Origin: Alcanivorax sp. DSM 26293
GTDB lineage: Bacteria > Pseudomonadota > Gammaproteobacteria > Pseudomonadales > Alcanivoracaceae
Direction: 5' to 3'
DNA: 64,000 bases
Assembly (NCBI RefSeq): GCF_900107995.1
Contig: NZ_FNUM01000003.1
Location: forward strand, 1 to 64,000
The translations under genes and the position numbers were made by a program. Of the stretch, positions 1 to 7,757 are shown piece after piece; position 1 is the stretch's first letter; every line of letters begins with the position of its first letter. The notes under the pieces were generated by a model. That model was not told the DNA's origin and searched no databases. It saw only the letters and a program-made list of their open reading frames with translations.

Positions 1-341
1 CGAGTGGCGAGGCAAACCGACAGCCATTCGCTGCGATAACGGGCCCGAGTTCATCAGCCACGATTTCGTCGGTTGGGCTCAGAAGCGGGAGATTCGCATA
101 GAGTATATTCAGCCCGGAAAGCCGCAGCAGAATGCCTATATCGAGCGTGCAAACCGGACAATCCGTTACAGCTGGCTTAGCAAACACCTGTTCGACAGCC
201 TGGAGGAAGTTCAGGATTATGCGACCAAGTGGTTATGGTTTTACAATCACCGTCGACCCCACAAAGCCAATGGCGGCAAGCCGCCACTGATGGCTGCGTA
301 AGCTCTACTTTTGGGCGATGCTAAAAATGGGGTGATTACCG
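1..341 (+). mobile_element. IS3-family insertion sequence, right end only
   Basis: The window opens inside an insertion sequence. It contains the end of the transposase gene followed by about 40 bases of non-coding terminus that runs into the neighbouring lipoprotein reading frame. The right boundary is placed near 340, where the sequence GGGGTGATTACC resembles terminal repeats of IS3-family elements as I remember them. The exact last base and any target duplication cannot be fixed without the left end. Confidence 0.6.
2..301 (+). CDS. IS3-family transposase OrfB, C-terminal part
   Basis: This is the open 5' end of a DDE recombinase that cuts and joins the ends of its insertion sequence. The visible 99 residues contain the second catalytic Asp in DNGPEF, the IQPGKPQQNAYIER block holding the catalytic Glu, and the C-terminal FYNHRRPH motif of the rve integrase core. 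The first catalytic Asp and the OrfA part lie to the left of the window. The frame is intact to its TAA stop, so the copy may be functional. It reads towards the damaged lipoprotein gene on the opposite strand. Confidence 0.88.
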   Translation, partial: EWRGKPTAIRCDNGPEFISHDFVGWAQKREIRIEYIQPGKPQQNAYIERANRTIRYSWLSKHLFDSLEEVQDYATKWLWFYNHRRPHKANGGKPPLMAA

Positions 342-695
342 TTCTATCCTTTCGTGATAATCCGGGTGCCCAGGATAGAAACTTTTACTACCCATTAAGG
401 TGACACCAAGGTACTCACCCGTCGCCAATGCGTCGCAATATGCGGTCGTGCGGATATAATCAGGATAGGTGCTTACTGGTTGATCCCAATCCTCACCGTA
501 GGGATAAAGACGCTCACTAATTTTCGTTTTGATTTGTTTAGTTCCGGAACCATTTTGATCGTTGTCATTGTTCGATCCAGCTCCCCCAGATACCCCTCCA
601 GAAGAACTTCCACCACCTCCCCCACCACAAGCTACAAGCATTGCAGCAAGAAAAAGAATTAGCCCACCATACAAACGCTTCCACTGAATCAGCAT
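336..695 (-). CDS. lipoprotein, C-terminus probably truncated by the IS
   Basis: This is a predicted lipoprotein of unknown function, 119 residues as read here. The start at 695 is chosen because AGCGAGGG precedes it and the product then begins with a lipoprotein signal peptide: a basic start, a hydrophobic stretch, then LVAC with the lipidated Cys at residue 23. A run of six glycines and a Ser/Gly/Asn-rich linker follow. The rest (YPYGEDW, TAYCDALATGEY) matches no family I recognise. The stop codon falls inside the presumed IS terminus, so the native C-terminus is probably lost. The stretch looks richer in A and T than its neighbours, which fits recent acquisition or decay. Confidence 0.6.
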   Translation of the reverse strand: MLIQWKRLYGGLILFLAAMLVACGGGGGGSSSGGVSGGAGSNNDNDQNGSGTKQIKTKISERLYPYGEDWDQPVSTYPDYIRTTAYCDALATGEYLGVTLMGSKSFYPGHPDYHERIER

Positions 696-790
696 GACAC
701 CCTCGCTTCTCACCAACTCAACCATCCCCAACAAGCCCGCATTGGCAGGCTTGTTCCTTGATGCGGTAACACTAACCACTGTCAGGCAGG

Positions 791-818
791 CGCACATCCC
801 CAATATTGGGGATGTGCG
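791..818. repeat. 28-bp perfect palindrome
   Basis: CGCACATCCCCAAT is followed directly by its exact reverse complement, so both strands read the same for 28 bases with no loop. It lies upstream of the lipoprotein gene and downstream of hemH. A smaller GACCA/TGGTC stem follows at 818-834. It could be a dyad operator, a cruciform or a remnant of a repeat. There is no U-run to make it a terminator. Confidence 0.8.
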
Positions 819-883
819 ACCACTAACTTTGGTCGCTGCATCACCATGTCGGTCTGTTCATGTGCTCTGCAAGAGGAGGGAGG

Positions 884-902
884 TCCCGGGGCGAGCCCGG
901 GA
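884..902. repeat. GC-rich hairpin, TCCCGGG stem
   Basis: TCCCGGG and CCCGGGA flank the loop GCGAG about 50 bases past the hemH stop. A similar hairpin with a CTCG loop lies before gshA at 45783-45802, and both are next to GTCAT/GACAG-like sequence. They may belong to one short dispersed repeat family. No U-run follows on either strand. Confidence 0.45.
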
Positions 903-948
903 TGACATTGGTTATCTGCGAGGTGTGCTGAAAATTCGTCGCTCTGGG

Positions 949-2034
949 TTACTTGCTCAGATGCTCTGCACGTGTCGAGCGGGTTTCACGTGTGCTATCG
1001 CTATTATCCGGGGCACTCCAACCCTGCAGGTTCTCTTCGATCAGCTGGGTGAGAGCATCCAGGTGGCCGGGCTCTGCATTCAGTGCCGGGATGTAGCCGA
1101 AGGCTTCGCCACCAGCTTCTTCGAAGTAGCCGCGGTTTTCCACGCCGATTTCTTCCAGGGTTTCCAGGCAGTCGGAGGAGAAGCCCGGACAGAACACCTG
1201 CACGGATTTCACGCCCTGTTCCGGCAGCGCCATCAGGGTGTGGTCGGTGTAAGGTTTGAGCCATTCCTCACGGCCGAAGCGGGACTGGAAAGTGGTGAGC
1301 CAGTCATCGTCGCCCAGGCCCAGCCGCTCCGCCAGCAGGCGCGAGGTCTTGTGGCATTCGCAGAAGTAGGGGTCGCCATTGAGCAGGTATTTTTTCGGTA
1401 CCCCGTGGTAGCTGAAGATCAGCTTGTCCGCCGTGCCGTGTTCGGCGCGGAATGCCTCGATGTGTTTGGCCATGGCCTCAATGTAGGGCGGGTAATCCGG
1501 GTAATGGCTGATAAAGCGCAGGTCCGGCAACCAGCGCCGTTGCATAAAGTCCTTGGCAATGGCGTCGAAGGTGGAGGCATTGGTGGACGCGGAGTACTGC
1601 GGATACAGGGGCAGCACTACCAGCTTGCGAACACCCGCTTCTTCCATGGCCTGCAACTGGCTGGCAATGGAGGGATTGCCGTAGCGCATGGCAAAGCGCA
1701 CCTCGATGTCGCCGCCGAACTTGTTCTGCAAACGCTCGCGCACGCCGGCGCACTGGGCTTCGGTGTGCACCATCAGCGGTGATCCGGCATCGGTCCAGAC
1801 GCTTTTATAGGCATGGGCGGAACGCGGCGGACGGATTACCAGAATCACCATGTGCAGGATGAAAAACCAGATCAGCCGGGGCACTTCCACCACCCGCGGG
1901 TCGGAGAGGAATTCGCGCAGATAACGGCGCAGTGCACCGGTCTCCGGTGCATCCGGGGTGCCCAGGTTGGTGATCAGCACTCCCAGCTTCTGCGCCTGGC
2001 GGTGATCAAAGTTCTGTTGTCCCTGATAAGCCAT
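949..2034 (-). CDS. hemH: Ferrochelatase
   Basis: Inserts ferrous iron into protoporphyrin IX, the last step of haem synthesis, on the cytoplasmic side of the membrane. The 361-residue protein is full length for the bacterial family. It opens with GVLITNLGTPDAP, typical of HemH, and carries the metal-site His at about residue 210 in FSYHGVPKKY. The acidic segment CLETLEEIG near residue 290 is the second conserved active-site block. The start at 2034 is preceded by GAGGAAC. The gene is transcribed alone; the thioesterase gene ends about 108 bases upstream on the same strand. Confidence 0.97.
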   Translation of the reverse strand: MAYQGQQNFDHRQAQKLGVLITNLGTPDAPETGALRRYLREFLSDPRVVEVPRLIWFFILHMVILVIRPPRSAHAYKSVWTDAGSPLMVHTEAQCAGVRERLQNKFGGDIEVRFAMRYGNPSIASQLQAMEEAGVRKLVVLPLYPQYSASTNASTFDAIAKDFMQRRWLPDLRFISHYPDYPPYIEAMAKHIEAFRAEHGTADKLIFSYHGVPKKYLLNGDPYFCECHKTSRLLAERLGLGDDDWLTTFQSRFGREEWLKPYTDHTLMALPEQGVKSVQVFCPGFSSDCLETLEEIGVENRGYFEEAGGEAFGYIPALNAEPGHLDALTQLIEENLQGWSAPDNSDSTRETRSTRAEHLSK

Positions 2035-2142
2035 CCGTTCCTCGCTGCCGTTACGTTGAGCAATCAGTATGGCCGATAGTGTAACGTCGCGGCGTCAAGG
2101 TGACATGCCTGCCTTGCCTATCGGTCTGATCAAATCGTGAGA

Positions 2143-2550
2143 TTACTGGTCTTCCGGCAGGGTGCCCTGATGCTCGGCCAGCACCTGACGGAATCTATCG
2201 GGGATCGGCGCCGAGGCCTGCTTGTCATGCTCGAAGTAGACCTGCACGGCCTTGCCACGGGCCACCAATTTTCCGTTCTGCCAGGCTTGCTGGGCCACCA
2301 CGAAGGAACTGTTGCCGATCTTCTCGATGCCAGTACGCAACAGCACATCGCTGCCATAGTAAATCTGGCCGACAAAATCCACTTCCACCCGGGCCAGAAT
2401 CAGTGGCAGGGAGGCCGGATTGCTGCCGCCACCAAATAATTGGAACAGGGGCGCACGCCCGGTTTCGAACCAGCCGGTGACCACGGTGTTGTTCACATGG
2501 CCGAAAGCATCGGTTTCGTAAAAGCGGGGCGTGACGGTAAGTTCAAACAT
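2143..2550 (-). CDS. Acyl-CoA thioesterase, 4HBT hotdog family
   Basis: A 135-residue single hotdog-fold protein of the YbgC/FadM type, expected to hydrolyse acyl-CoA thioesters in the cytoplasm. The diagnostic N-terminal motif is present as YETDAFGHVNN, whose Asp is the catalytic residue in the 4-hydroxybenzoyl-CoA thioesterase family. VYFEHD near the C-terminus matches the usual last strand. GAGAGC precedes the ATG. Substrate chain length cannot be read from the sequence. In a lipid- or alkane-using bacterium it may free acids from stalled beta-oxidation intermediates. Confidence 0.88.
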   Translation of the reverse strand: MFELTVTPRFYETDAFGHVNNTVVTGWFETGRAPLFQLFGGGSNPASLPLILARVEVDFVGQIYYGSDVLLRTGIEKIGNSSFVVAQQAWQNGKLVARGKAVQVYFEHDKQASAPIPDRFRQVLAEHQGTLPEDQ

Positions 2551-2572
2551 GGATGCGCTCTCATGGGGATTG

Positions 2573-2603
2573 CGGGGGCGTCATGATACCCGAGACGCCC
2601 CCG
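2573..2603. terminator. Hairpin between lipoprotein and thioesterase genes
   Basis: CGGGGGCGTC and GACGCCCCCG form a perfect 10-bp stem around an 11-base loop, just past the stop of the minus-strand lipoprotein gene. There is no U-run, so it may be a weak terminator or a 3' stabilising structure. Confidence 0.45.
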
Positions 2604-2631
2604 GGCCTGAATATTGACTCTCAGGCCAGCA

Positions 2632-3405
2632 TCATTCCCCGCGCAGGCTGGCCAGGGCCTTTTTGTTACGATCCACGTCTTCGCTGAGGCTGTCGCGGGT
2701 CGCTTCCTGCTCTTCCAGCCGTTCGATCAGGGCTTCCACATCCTGGCTGGCTTTTTCCATGGGCTCGCCGAGACCACCCACCGCTTCCGCGTTCTCTTCC
2801 AGCACCGCCAGTTCCGCCCGGGACGCCATCAACTGCACCTGTACCTGACGCAGGGTGTGATCTGCCTCGGCCAGGGCGGACAGGCTATCATCCAGCTTGC
2901 CCTGCAGTTCCTTTTCCAGATCGGCAAATTCGTCGCTGTCTTCGGCAATCACCTGCCAACCGTCAAAACGGCGCTCGAAATCTTCCGCCACCATGCCGCG
3001 GGGCAGGGCCTGTTCATCCAGGGTGGTCACCACGTTTTCTTCATCGTTGCCGCGAATGATCTGGACTGACGCGGTGAGATCCCGCTCTTCACCTTCCGCC
3101 AGCGCGGTACGGGTGACCACCCGCTTGCCGATGTCATCCACATAGCGCACCTCACGCAACGACTTGTCCAGGGCCAGCACCGCTTCCACCTTGTAGGTGA
3201 TGATTTCCTCGGGCCCGGTCTGGTCCATGCGCTGGTCTTCGATATCCAGATCTTCCACCTGCCAGTAGCCCAGATCCCGGGTCTGCAAGGCCTGGTCGAT
3301 GGCCGCCGCCAGTCGTTTTTCCTCGCTGTTCATGCCGCAGCTGACCAGCAGCCACCCTGCCGCCAAAAACAGACCGACAATTACTACACCTCGTTTCAAT
3401 GTCAT
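2632..3405 (-). CDS. Coiled-coil lipoprotein of unknown function
   Basis: A 257-residue predicted lipoprotein. The start at 3405 is chosen over an upstream ATG because GGAGGAAGGGCG lies just before it and the product then starts with MTLKRG and a hydrophobic stretch ending in LLVSC, with the lipidated Cys at residue 23. The middle is acidic, with no recognised domain. From about residue 165 to the end it is rich in Glu, Leu, Gln and Ala in a heptad-like pattern, which suggests a coiled coil in the periplasm. It is divergent from the DUF1244 gene. No function can be assigned. Confidence 0.7.
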   Translation of the reverse strand: MTLKRGVVIVGLFLAAGWLLVSCGMNSEEKRLAAAIDQALQTRDLGYWQVEDLDIEDQRMDQTGPEEIITYKVEAVLALDKSLREVRYVDDIGKRVVTRTALAEGEERDLTASVQIIRGNDEENVVTTLDEQALPRGMVAEDFERRFDGWQVIAEDSDEFADLEKELQGKLDDSLSALAEADHTLRQVQVQLMASRAELAVLEENAEAVGGLGEPMEKASQDVEALIERLEEQEATRDSLSEDVDRNKKALASLRGE

Positions 3406-3523
3406 CGCCCTTCCTCCATACGGGTTACTGTGCCCCATAGTATGCATGCTACGCGCCCGGCGTCGACGGCTGCCATTTTCCGCCCGTATCATGGCCCTCC
3501 CCCCCTTTTGCTGGAGAAGCCCC

Positions 3524-3823
3524 ATGAGCTCGCTGGATACGGCAACACGCACCGAACTGGAAGCCGCCGCCTTTCGCCGCTTGCTGCGGCACCTGGACGA
3601 AAACAAGGACGTGCAGAATATCGACCTGATGATCCTGGCGGACTTTTGCCGTAACTGTCTGTCCAAATGGCTGGTGGCCGCCGCCGAAGACCGGGAGCTG
3701 ACGCTGGACTACGAGGCGGCCCGGGAATGGGTCTACGGCATGCCCTATGCCGAATGGAAGGAAAAACACCAGCAACCGGCCACGCCGGAACAGCTGGCAG
3801 CGCTTGATGCGAAGAAGACGTAG
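3524..3823 (+). CDS. DUF1244 family protein
   Basis: A 99-residue cytoplasmic protein of the DUF1244 family, which is small, highly conserved in proteobacteria and of unknown function. FRRLLRHLDENKDVQNIDLM, DFCRNCLSKW with its paired Cys, and YGMPYAEWK are the family signature blocks. The start at 3524 is preceded by GGAGAAGCCCC. A longer upstream reading has no ribosome site and would overlap the divergent lipoprotein gene. The two Cys in CRNC could bind a metal, but this is only a guess. Confidence 0.85.
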   Translation: MSSLDTATRTELEAAAFRRLLRHLDENKDVQNIDLMILADFCRNCLSKWLVAAAEDRELTLDYEAAREWVYGMPYAEWKEKHQQPATPEQLAALDAKKT

Positions 3824-3946
3824 GTGACTCTGGCATCGTCGGCGCTGCGCCCCGGGAAGCGAGTAGCAACGGGCGCAAGCGCTATCTTGCCCCTGACGCC
3901 TTGCCGGGACTGGCCTGGCTCAACCTCCGCGCCCGCGATATGCCAT

Positions 3947-3972
3947 AAAAAAGGCGGCCCGAAGGCCGCCTT
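3947..3972 (-). terminator. Rho-independent terminator for the choice-of-anchor I gene
   Basis: GGCGGCC and GGCCGCC form a stem around a 4-base loop. Read on the minus strand the stem is followed by six U residues. It ends about 20 bases past the stop of the large lipoprotein gene. Confidence 0.85.
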
Positions 3973-3989
3973 GATCGGGTAAGCGACAT

Positions 3990-5918
3990 TTACTCTTCGT
4001 CAAAAAGGGTTTCCACTTCATAGACCGAGGTGGTGCCGCTGACTTCATTACCGACGACCAGTAACGGCATCCCACTGGGAGAGTCGGAAGCGGGGATGAA
4101 TACCAGCCCTTCCGGACCCAGGTCACCGACCACGGCCCCCACATCACTTTCTGCCAGCAGGCCGTCATCGATCAGGTCTTCGATGTCCGCGCCGTCACCA
4201 CCGCCACCCCAGAAATTGCGGCTGTTCAGGTAGTCCAGTCGCTGGGGCTGCTGGGGGTCGGTAATGTCATAGACCAGAATGCCGCCCATCCGCTCCAGAG
4301 CCATGAACAGGAACGTCTTGTCACCGATGGTACCGATGGTCAGCCCCTCCGGCTCCGGACCTTTGGCATCGCTGCGGCTGTCCATGGCGTTGATTTCATC
4401 ATGGCCACTGTTGAAGTAATCCTGGCACGCGATGCTGCGGTTGGTACCCAACCGACATTCCTCGCTGGCCAGGAACTGTTCGATTTGATCACCGCTGTCG
4501 AATACCAGGTTGCCGTTTTCATCCCGGATGGAGAAAGAGCGCCCGCCATAGCTGTACAGGGTGTCATACATGATGCGGGTGCCAGCCTCATCCAGCTCAC
4601 CCGCGTCGTTGTACATCAGCGGACTGCCCGCCTCATCGGTTTTGTAGCCCATGACCCAGGTAATGTTGAGACGGCCCAACACATCATCTTCACGGCAGTC
4701 ACCGGGATCACCGGCGCTGGCACCGCAATAACCGAACACGGCGGGATCCAGCAGCGCCCCGGCACCCAGCTCACGCAACTGGGGAGGCAGATCGTCGCCA
4801 CAGCGGCGATCAAAGCCACTGGCATGTACCAGATGCTTGACGCGGAATTCTTCCACGAAACCCTGGCTGGCATCCCCCATGCATTCCTCGCCTTCGGTGC
4901 CCCAGTAAGCATCGTTATCTTCCCCCCAGGCACGGGCATCGCCTTCGTTGGCCGTCACCAGATAGGTGCTGCCACCGGCGCTGTAGGCCTGGATGGCGTC
5001 AGGCAGGTACAGCCCCACCACACCGTCCCAGGTTTTGATATGAATTTCCTGGTCATCATCACTGACATCCAGCCCGAAACCTTCCGCGCTACGATCAATT
5101 TCTCCCAACGGCAGGATGTCGGTAACAGTGGCGGTATCAATGCTGACCTTGGCCAGGGCGTTATTCTCCTGCAGAGTCACCCAGGCGGTTTTGCCATCGG
5201 CGGACACGGCAATGTATTCCGGCTCCAGATCCATGGCCACATCCGCGCCGGGACCATAGATGCGCACCCCCATACTGCGTAATGTATTCGCATCGAAGGC
5301 TGTGAAATCCGCAGTATCGACCTGTGGATCCTGCGGATTACTGATATCGATAATGCTGATGGAGCCCGGAGGATCAATCTGGTAATCATCGCTGGGCTCA
5401 CCCTCATTGGCGGTGAGCACCTTGCTGCCATCCGGGGTAAAGATAATCATGTCCGGCTGGGCACCGACTTCCACACTACCGAGCAAACTCAGGTCTTCAG
5501 CCCGGTACAGGGCAGCGAAACCGTTGTCGGTTTTCGGATCCGCTTCAATGGCGATAGCCACCAGTCCATTTTTTACGGCGACGCTGTTCACTTCCGCACC
5601 CGGCGCCACTTCCCCGACACTCAGGGACCCTATTTTTTCCGGGTGTTGTGGGTCACTGAAATCCAGCACATCCAGTACGCCCTGTTCTGCATTGACCACA
5701 AACAGGCGCTGGCTTGCGCTGTCAAACGCAGGAATTTCCGCCGCAGAGGCGTCAAAGCTGCCAGATTCGTAGCGACTCAAAAAGGACAAACGCAGGCCAT
5801 CCGGCGTTTTCACTTGCTCGCCACCAGCAGCAGGATTGTCATCGCTGCTGTCACCGCCACAGGCAGTCAAGGCAGCAGCCAGCAGTACGCCGGCCCCCAG
5901 GCTATACCAAGATGTCAT
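3990..5918 (-). CDS. Choice-of-anchor I family beta-propeller lipoprotein
   Basis: A 642-residue surface or periplasmic lipoprotein. MTSWYSLGAGVLLAAALTAC places the lipidated Cys at residue 20, followed by GGDSSDD. The remainder repeats the signature phrases of choice-of-anchor I proteins, a seven-bladed propeller family sometimes annotated as alkaline-phosphatase-like: DVLDFSDPQHPEKIG, FTPDGSKVLTANEGEPSDDY, DLEPEYIAVSADGKTAWVTL, ANEGDAR and GPEPEGLTIG. Many acidic loops suggest calcium binding. GGGGAGTTCACC precedes the start, and a terminator follows the gene, so it is monocistronic. Enzymatic activity is not established for the family. Confidence 0.88.
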   Translation of the reverse strand: MTSWYSLGAGVLLAAALTACGGDSSDDNPAAGGEQVKTPDGLRLSFLSRYESGSFDASAAEIPAFDSASQRLFVVNAEQGVLDVLDFSDPQHPEKIGSLSVGEVAPGAEVNSVAVKNGLVAIAIEADPKTDNGFAALYRAEDLSLLGSVEVGAQPDMIIFTPDGSKVLTANEGEPSDDYQIDPPGSISIIDISNPQDPQVDTADFTAFDANTLRSMGVRIYGPGADVAMDLEPEYIAVSADGKTAWVTLQENNALAKVSIDTATVTDILPLGEIDRSAEGFGLDVSDDDQEIHIKTWDGVVGLYLPDAIQAYSAGGSTYLVTANEGDARAWGEDNDAYWGTEGEECMGDASQGFVEEFRVKHLVHASGFDRRCGDDLPPQLRELGAGALLDPAVFGYCGASAGDPGDCREDDVLGRLNITWVMGYKTDEAGSPLMYNDAGELDEAGTRIMYDTLYSYGGRSFSIRDENGNLVFDSGDQIEQFLASEECRLGTNRSIACQDYFNSGHDEINAMDSRSDAKGPEPEGLTIGTIGDKTFLFMALERMGGILVYDITDPQQPQRLDYLNSRNFWGGGGDGADIEDLIDDGLLAESDVGAVVGDLGPEGLVFIPASDSPSGMPLLVVGNEVSGTTSVYEVETLFDEE

Positions 5919-6058
5919 GGTGAACTCCCCAACGGTTCGTGTTATTTAATGATCAGTGAACCTGGGTTTATAAATGGGCGGGATGAAGCCACTGCGACAA
6001 AAGCGTGATGCTTTTATGGCAAACGCGGGACGCGGCCCAAGAATATGAAACGCACCGC

Positions 6059-6085
6059 AAAAAAAACGCGGCCAGAGGCCGCGTT
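6059..6085 (-). terminator. Rho-independent terminator after BVMO 1
   Basis: AACGCGGCC and GGCCGCGTT form a perfect 9-bp stem with loop AGA. On the minus strand it is followed by a U-run of eight. It closes the two-gene oxygenase operon. Confidence 0.87.
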
Positions 6086-6110
6086 CACCGGAAGAAACCA
6101 GACCAAGGGG

Positions 6111-7679
6111 TCAGACGGTTTCGTAATCACGCTCTTCAAATTCTGCCATCTGAGCCGCGTACTGGGTGGCGAAACCCGGGTACATGGTGGCATTGAAACC
6201 ATCTTCGGTCAGATACCAGCTTTTGCAGCCGGAATTCCAGTTCGTCCGGGCCAGGCGCTTTTGCATTTCCTTGTTGTGGCGACGCTGGACGTATTCTTTC
6301 ACGTCCAGCATTTTCAGATTGTCTTGAAGAATTTTGTTGATGCCTTTCACCGCATAGTCGAGCTGGGATTCCATGTAGACCAGCGCCGAATTATGGCCAG
6401 GTCCCGAGTTGGGACCAAACGTCATGAACAAGTTCGGATACCCCGACACATTGATGCTCTTGTACGCCTGGGCTCCGCCCTGCCACTCGTCACCGAGCAC
6501 CCGGCCGCCTCGGCCCTTCACCGGGAACGGCGTGCCGGAGTGGCTCACATCGAAACCGGTGGCAAAGACAATGCAATCCACCTGATGCTCAATGCCTTCC
6601 ACCGTCCGCACACCCTTTTCGCTGATACGGGCAATGGGCCAGGTAATCAGTTTGGCATTGTCTTTCTGCAAAGCCGGGTAGTAGTCGTTGGAGACCAGCA
6701 CCCGCTTGCAGCCGATGGTGAAATCCGGCGTCAGCTGGCGGCGCAGCCAGCGGTCTTTCACCTGGCGGCGAAGGTGCAGGCGCGCCACTCGCTCAGCAAT
6801 CCGCGTCAGCGGCGAATTCCAGATCACCGCCAGCGCCATGCTTTCATGGGTCCAGTAGAGCAGATTGCGCATGGCCTGCTGGCTGGCCGGCAGCTTGCGA
6901 AACAGGGCCTTGTTCCAGGCCGGAGTGGCAAAATCCGGTCGCGGCAGCACCCAGCCCGGGGTGCGCTGGAAGACCTTGACGTGGGCCGCGGTTTTCACCA
7001 GTTCAGGAATGATCTGAATGCCGCTGGCACCAGTGCCAATTACAGCCACACGCTTGCCGCTGAAGTCATAATCATGGTCCCAGCGGGCGCTGTGAATCTT
7101 GTGACCCTGGAAATCATCAATGCCGGTGATGGCAGGGAAACTGCAGTTGGATAACGGCCCCTGAGCCATGACCGCGGCACGTCCGGCGAAGACAGCCTTC
7201 TTGTCCGTGGTGGCAGTCCACACGCCGGTTTTGTCATCGAAGCTCAGCTCCGCCACGTTTTGCTCGAAGCGAATATGCTTTTCCAGGTCGAACTCGGCCA
7301 CCAGATGATGGATATAGCCAAGAATTTCCTGACTGCCGGAGAAACTCCGCGACCAGTCCGGGTTCGGCGCGAAGGAATAGGAATACAGGTTGGAGGGAAT
7401 GTCACAGGCGGCCCCGGGATACTGGTTATCCCGCCAGGTGCCACCCACGGCGTTGCCTCGTTCCAGAATCACGAAATCATTGATGCCGGCCTGCTTGAGA
7501 CGAATGGCCATGCCCAGACCCGCGAAGCCGGCACCGACAATCAACACTGACACGGGCTTTACCGATGGAGTCTTACGGGCGGGTTTGCGGGCCGCCGTGG
7601 CTTTCTTTGCCGCGGGGGCACGCTTGCGCGTCGCTGCCTTGCGCGGTGCCGGTTTTTTCTTGGCAGTGGGTTCAGTCAT
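6111..7679 (-). CDS. Baeyer-Villiger-type flavin monooxygenase 1 with Ala/Lys-rich N-terminal tail
   Basis: A 522-residue class B flavin monooxygenase that uses FAD, NADPH and oxygen to oxidise a ketone, aldehyde or related substrate. The FAD Rossmann motif GAGFAG is at residues 49-54, the BVMO fingerprint FQGHKIHSARW at 190-200, and the NADPH Rossmann motif GTGASG at 215-220. The first 40 residues are unusual: almost only Lys, Arg, Ala, Pro and Thr, like a histone H1 or AlgP tail. The other two monooxygenases in the window lack this tail. The gene lies 78 bases downstream of the ferritin-like gene, with a hairpin between them, and ends at a strong terminator. The ribosome site is weak (AAGAGC, distant). 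Substrate unknown. Confidence 0.9.
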   Translation of the reverse strand: MTEPTAKKKPAPRKAATRKRAPAAKKATAARKPARKTPSVKPVSVLIVGAGFAGLGMAIRLKQAGINDFVILERGNAVGGTWRDNQYPGAACDIPSNLYSYSFAPNPDWSRSFSGSQEILGYIHHLVAEFDLEKHIRFEQNVAELSFDDKTGVWTATTDKKAVFAGRAAVMAQGPLSNCSFPAITGIDDFQGHKIHSARWDHDYDFSGKRVAVIGTGASGIQIIPELVKTAAHVKVFQRTPGWVLPRPDFATPAWNKALFRKLPASQQAMRNLLYWTHESMALAVIWNSPLTRIAERVARLHLRRQVKDRWLRRQLTPDFTIGCKRVLVSNDYYPALQKDNAKLITWPIARISEKGVRTVEGIEHQVDCIVFATGFDVSHSGTPFPVKGRGGRVLGDEWQGGAQAYKSINVSGYPNLFMTFGPNSGPGHNSALVYMESQLDYAVKGINKILQDNLKMLDVKEYVQRRHNKEMQKRLARTNWNSGCKSWYLTEDGFNATMYPGFATQYAAQMAEFEERDYETV

Positions 7680-7711
7680 AACGGTCTAGCTCTTACGAAA
7701 TCGGAGGACAC

Positions 7712-7738
7712 CACCATGGGCCAAAACGGCCCATGGTG
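7712..7738 (-). other. Intercistronic hairpin between ferritin-like and BVMO 1 genes
   Basis: CACCATGGGCC and GGCCCATGGTG make a perfect 11-bp stem around AAAAC in the 78-base space of the operon. There is no U-run, so it is more likely an mRNA processing or stability element setting different levels of the two proteins than a full terminator. Confidence 0.6.
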
Positions 7739-7757
7739 ATGACATATCTACGGGGAA

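Noticed and set aside
694-1782. 362-codon open frame on the plus strand
   Set aside because: It is antisense to hemH, has no ribosome site and shows no recognisable domain; the open frame follows from GC-rich codon use of hemH.
6045-7154. 369-codon open frame on the plus strand
   Set aside because: Antisense to BVMO 1 and runs through its terminator.
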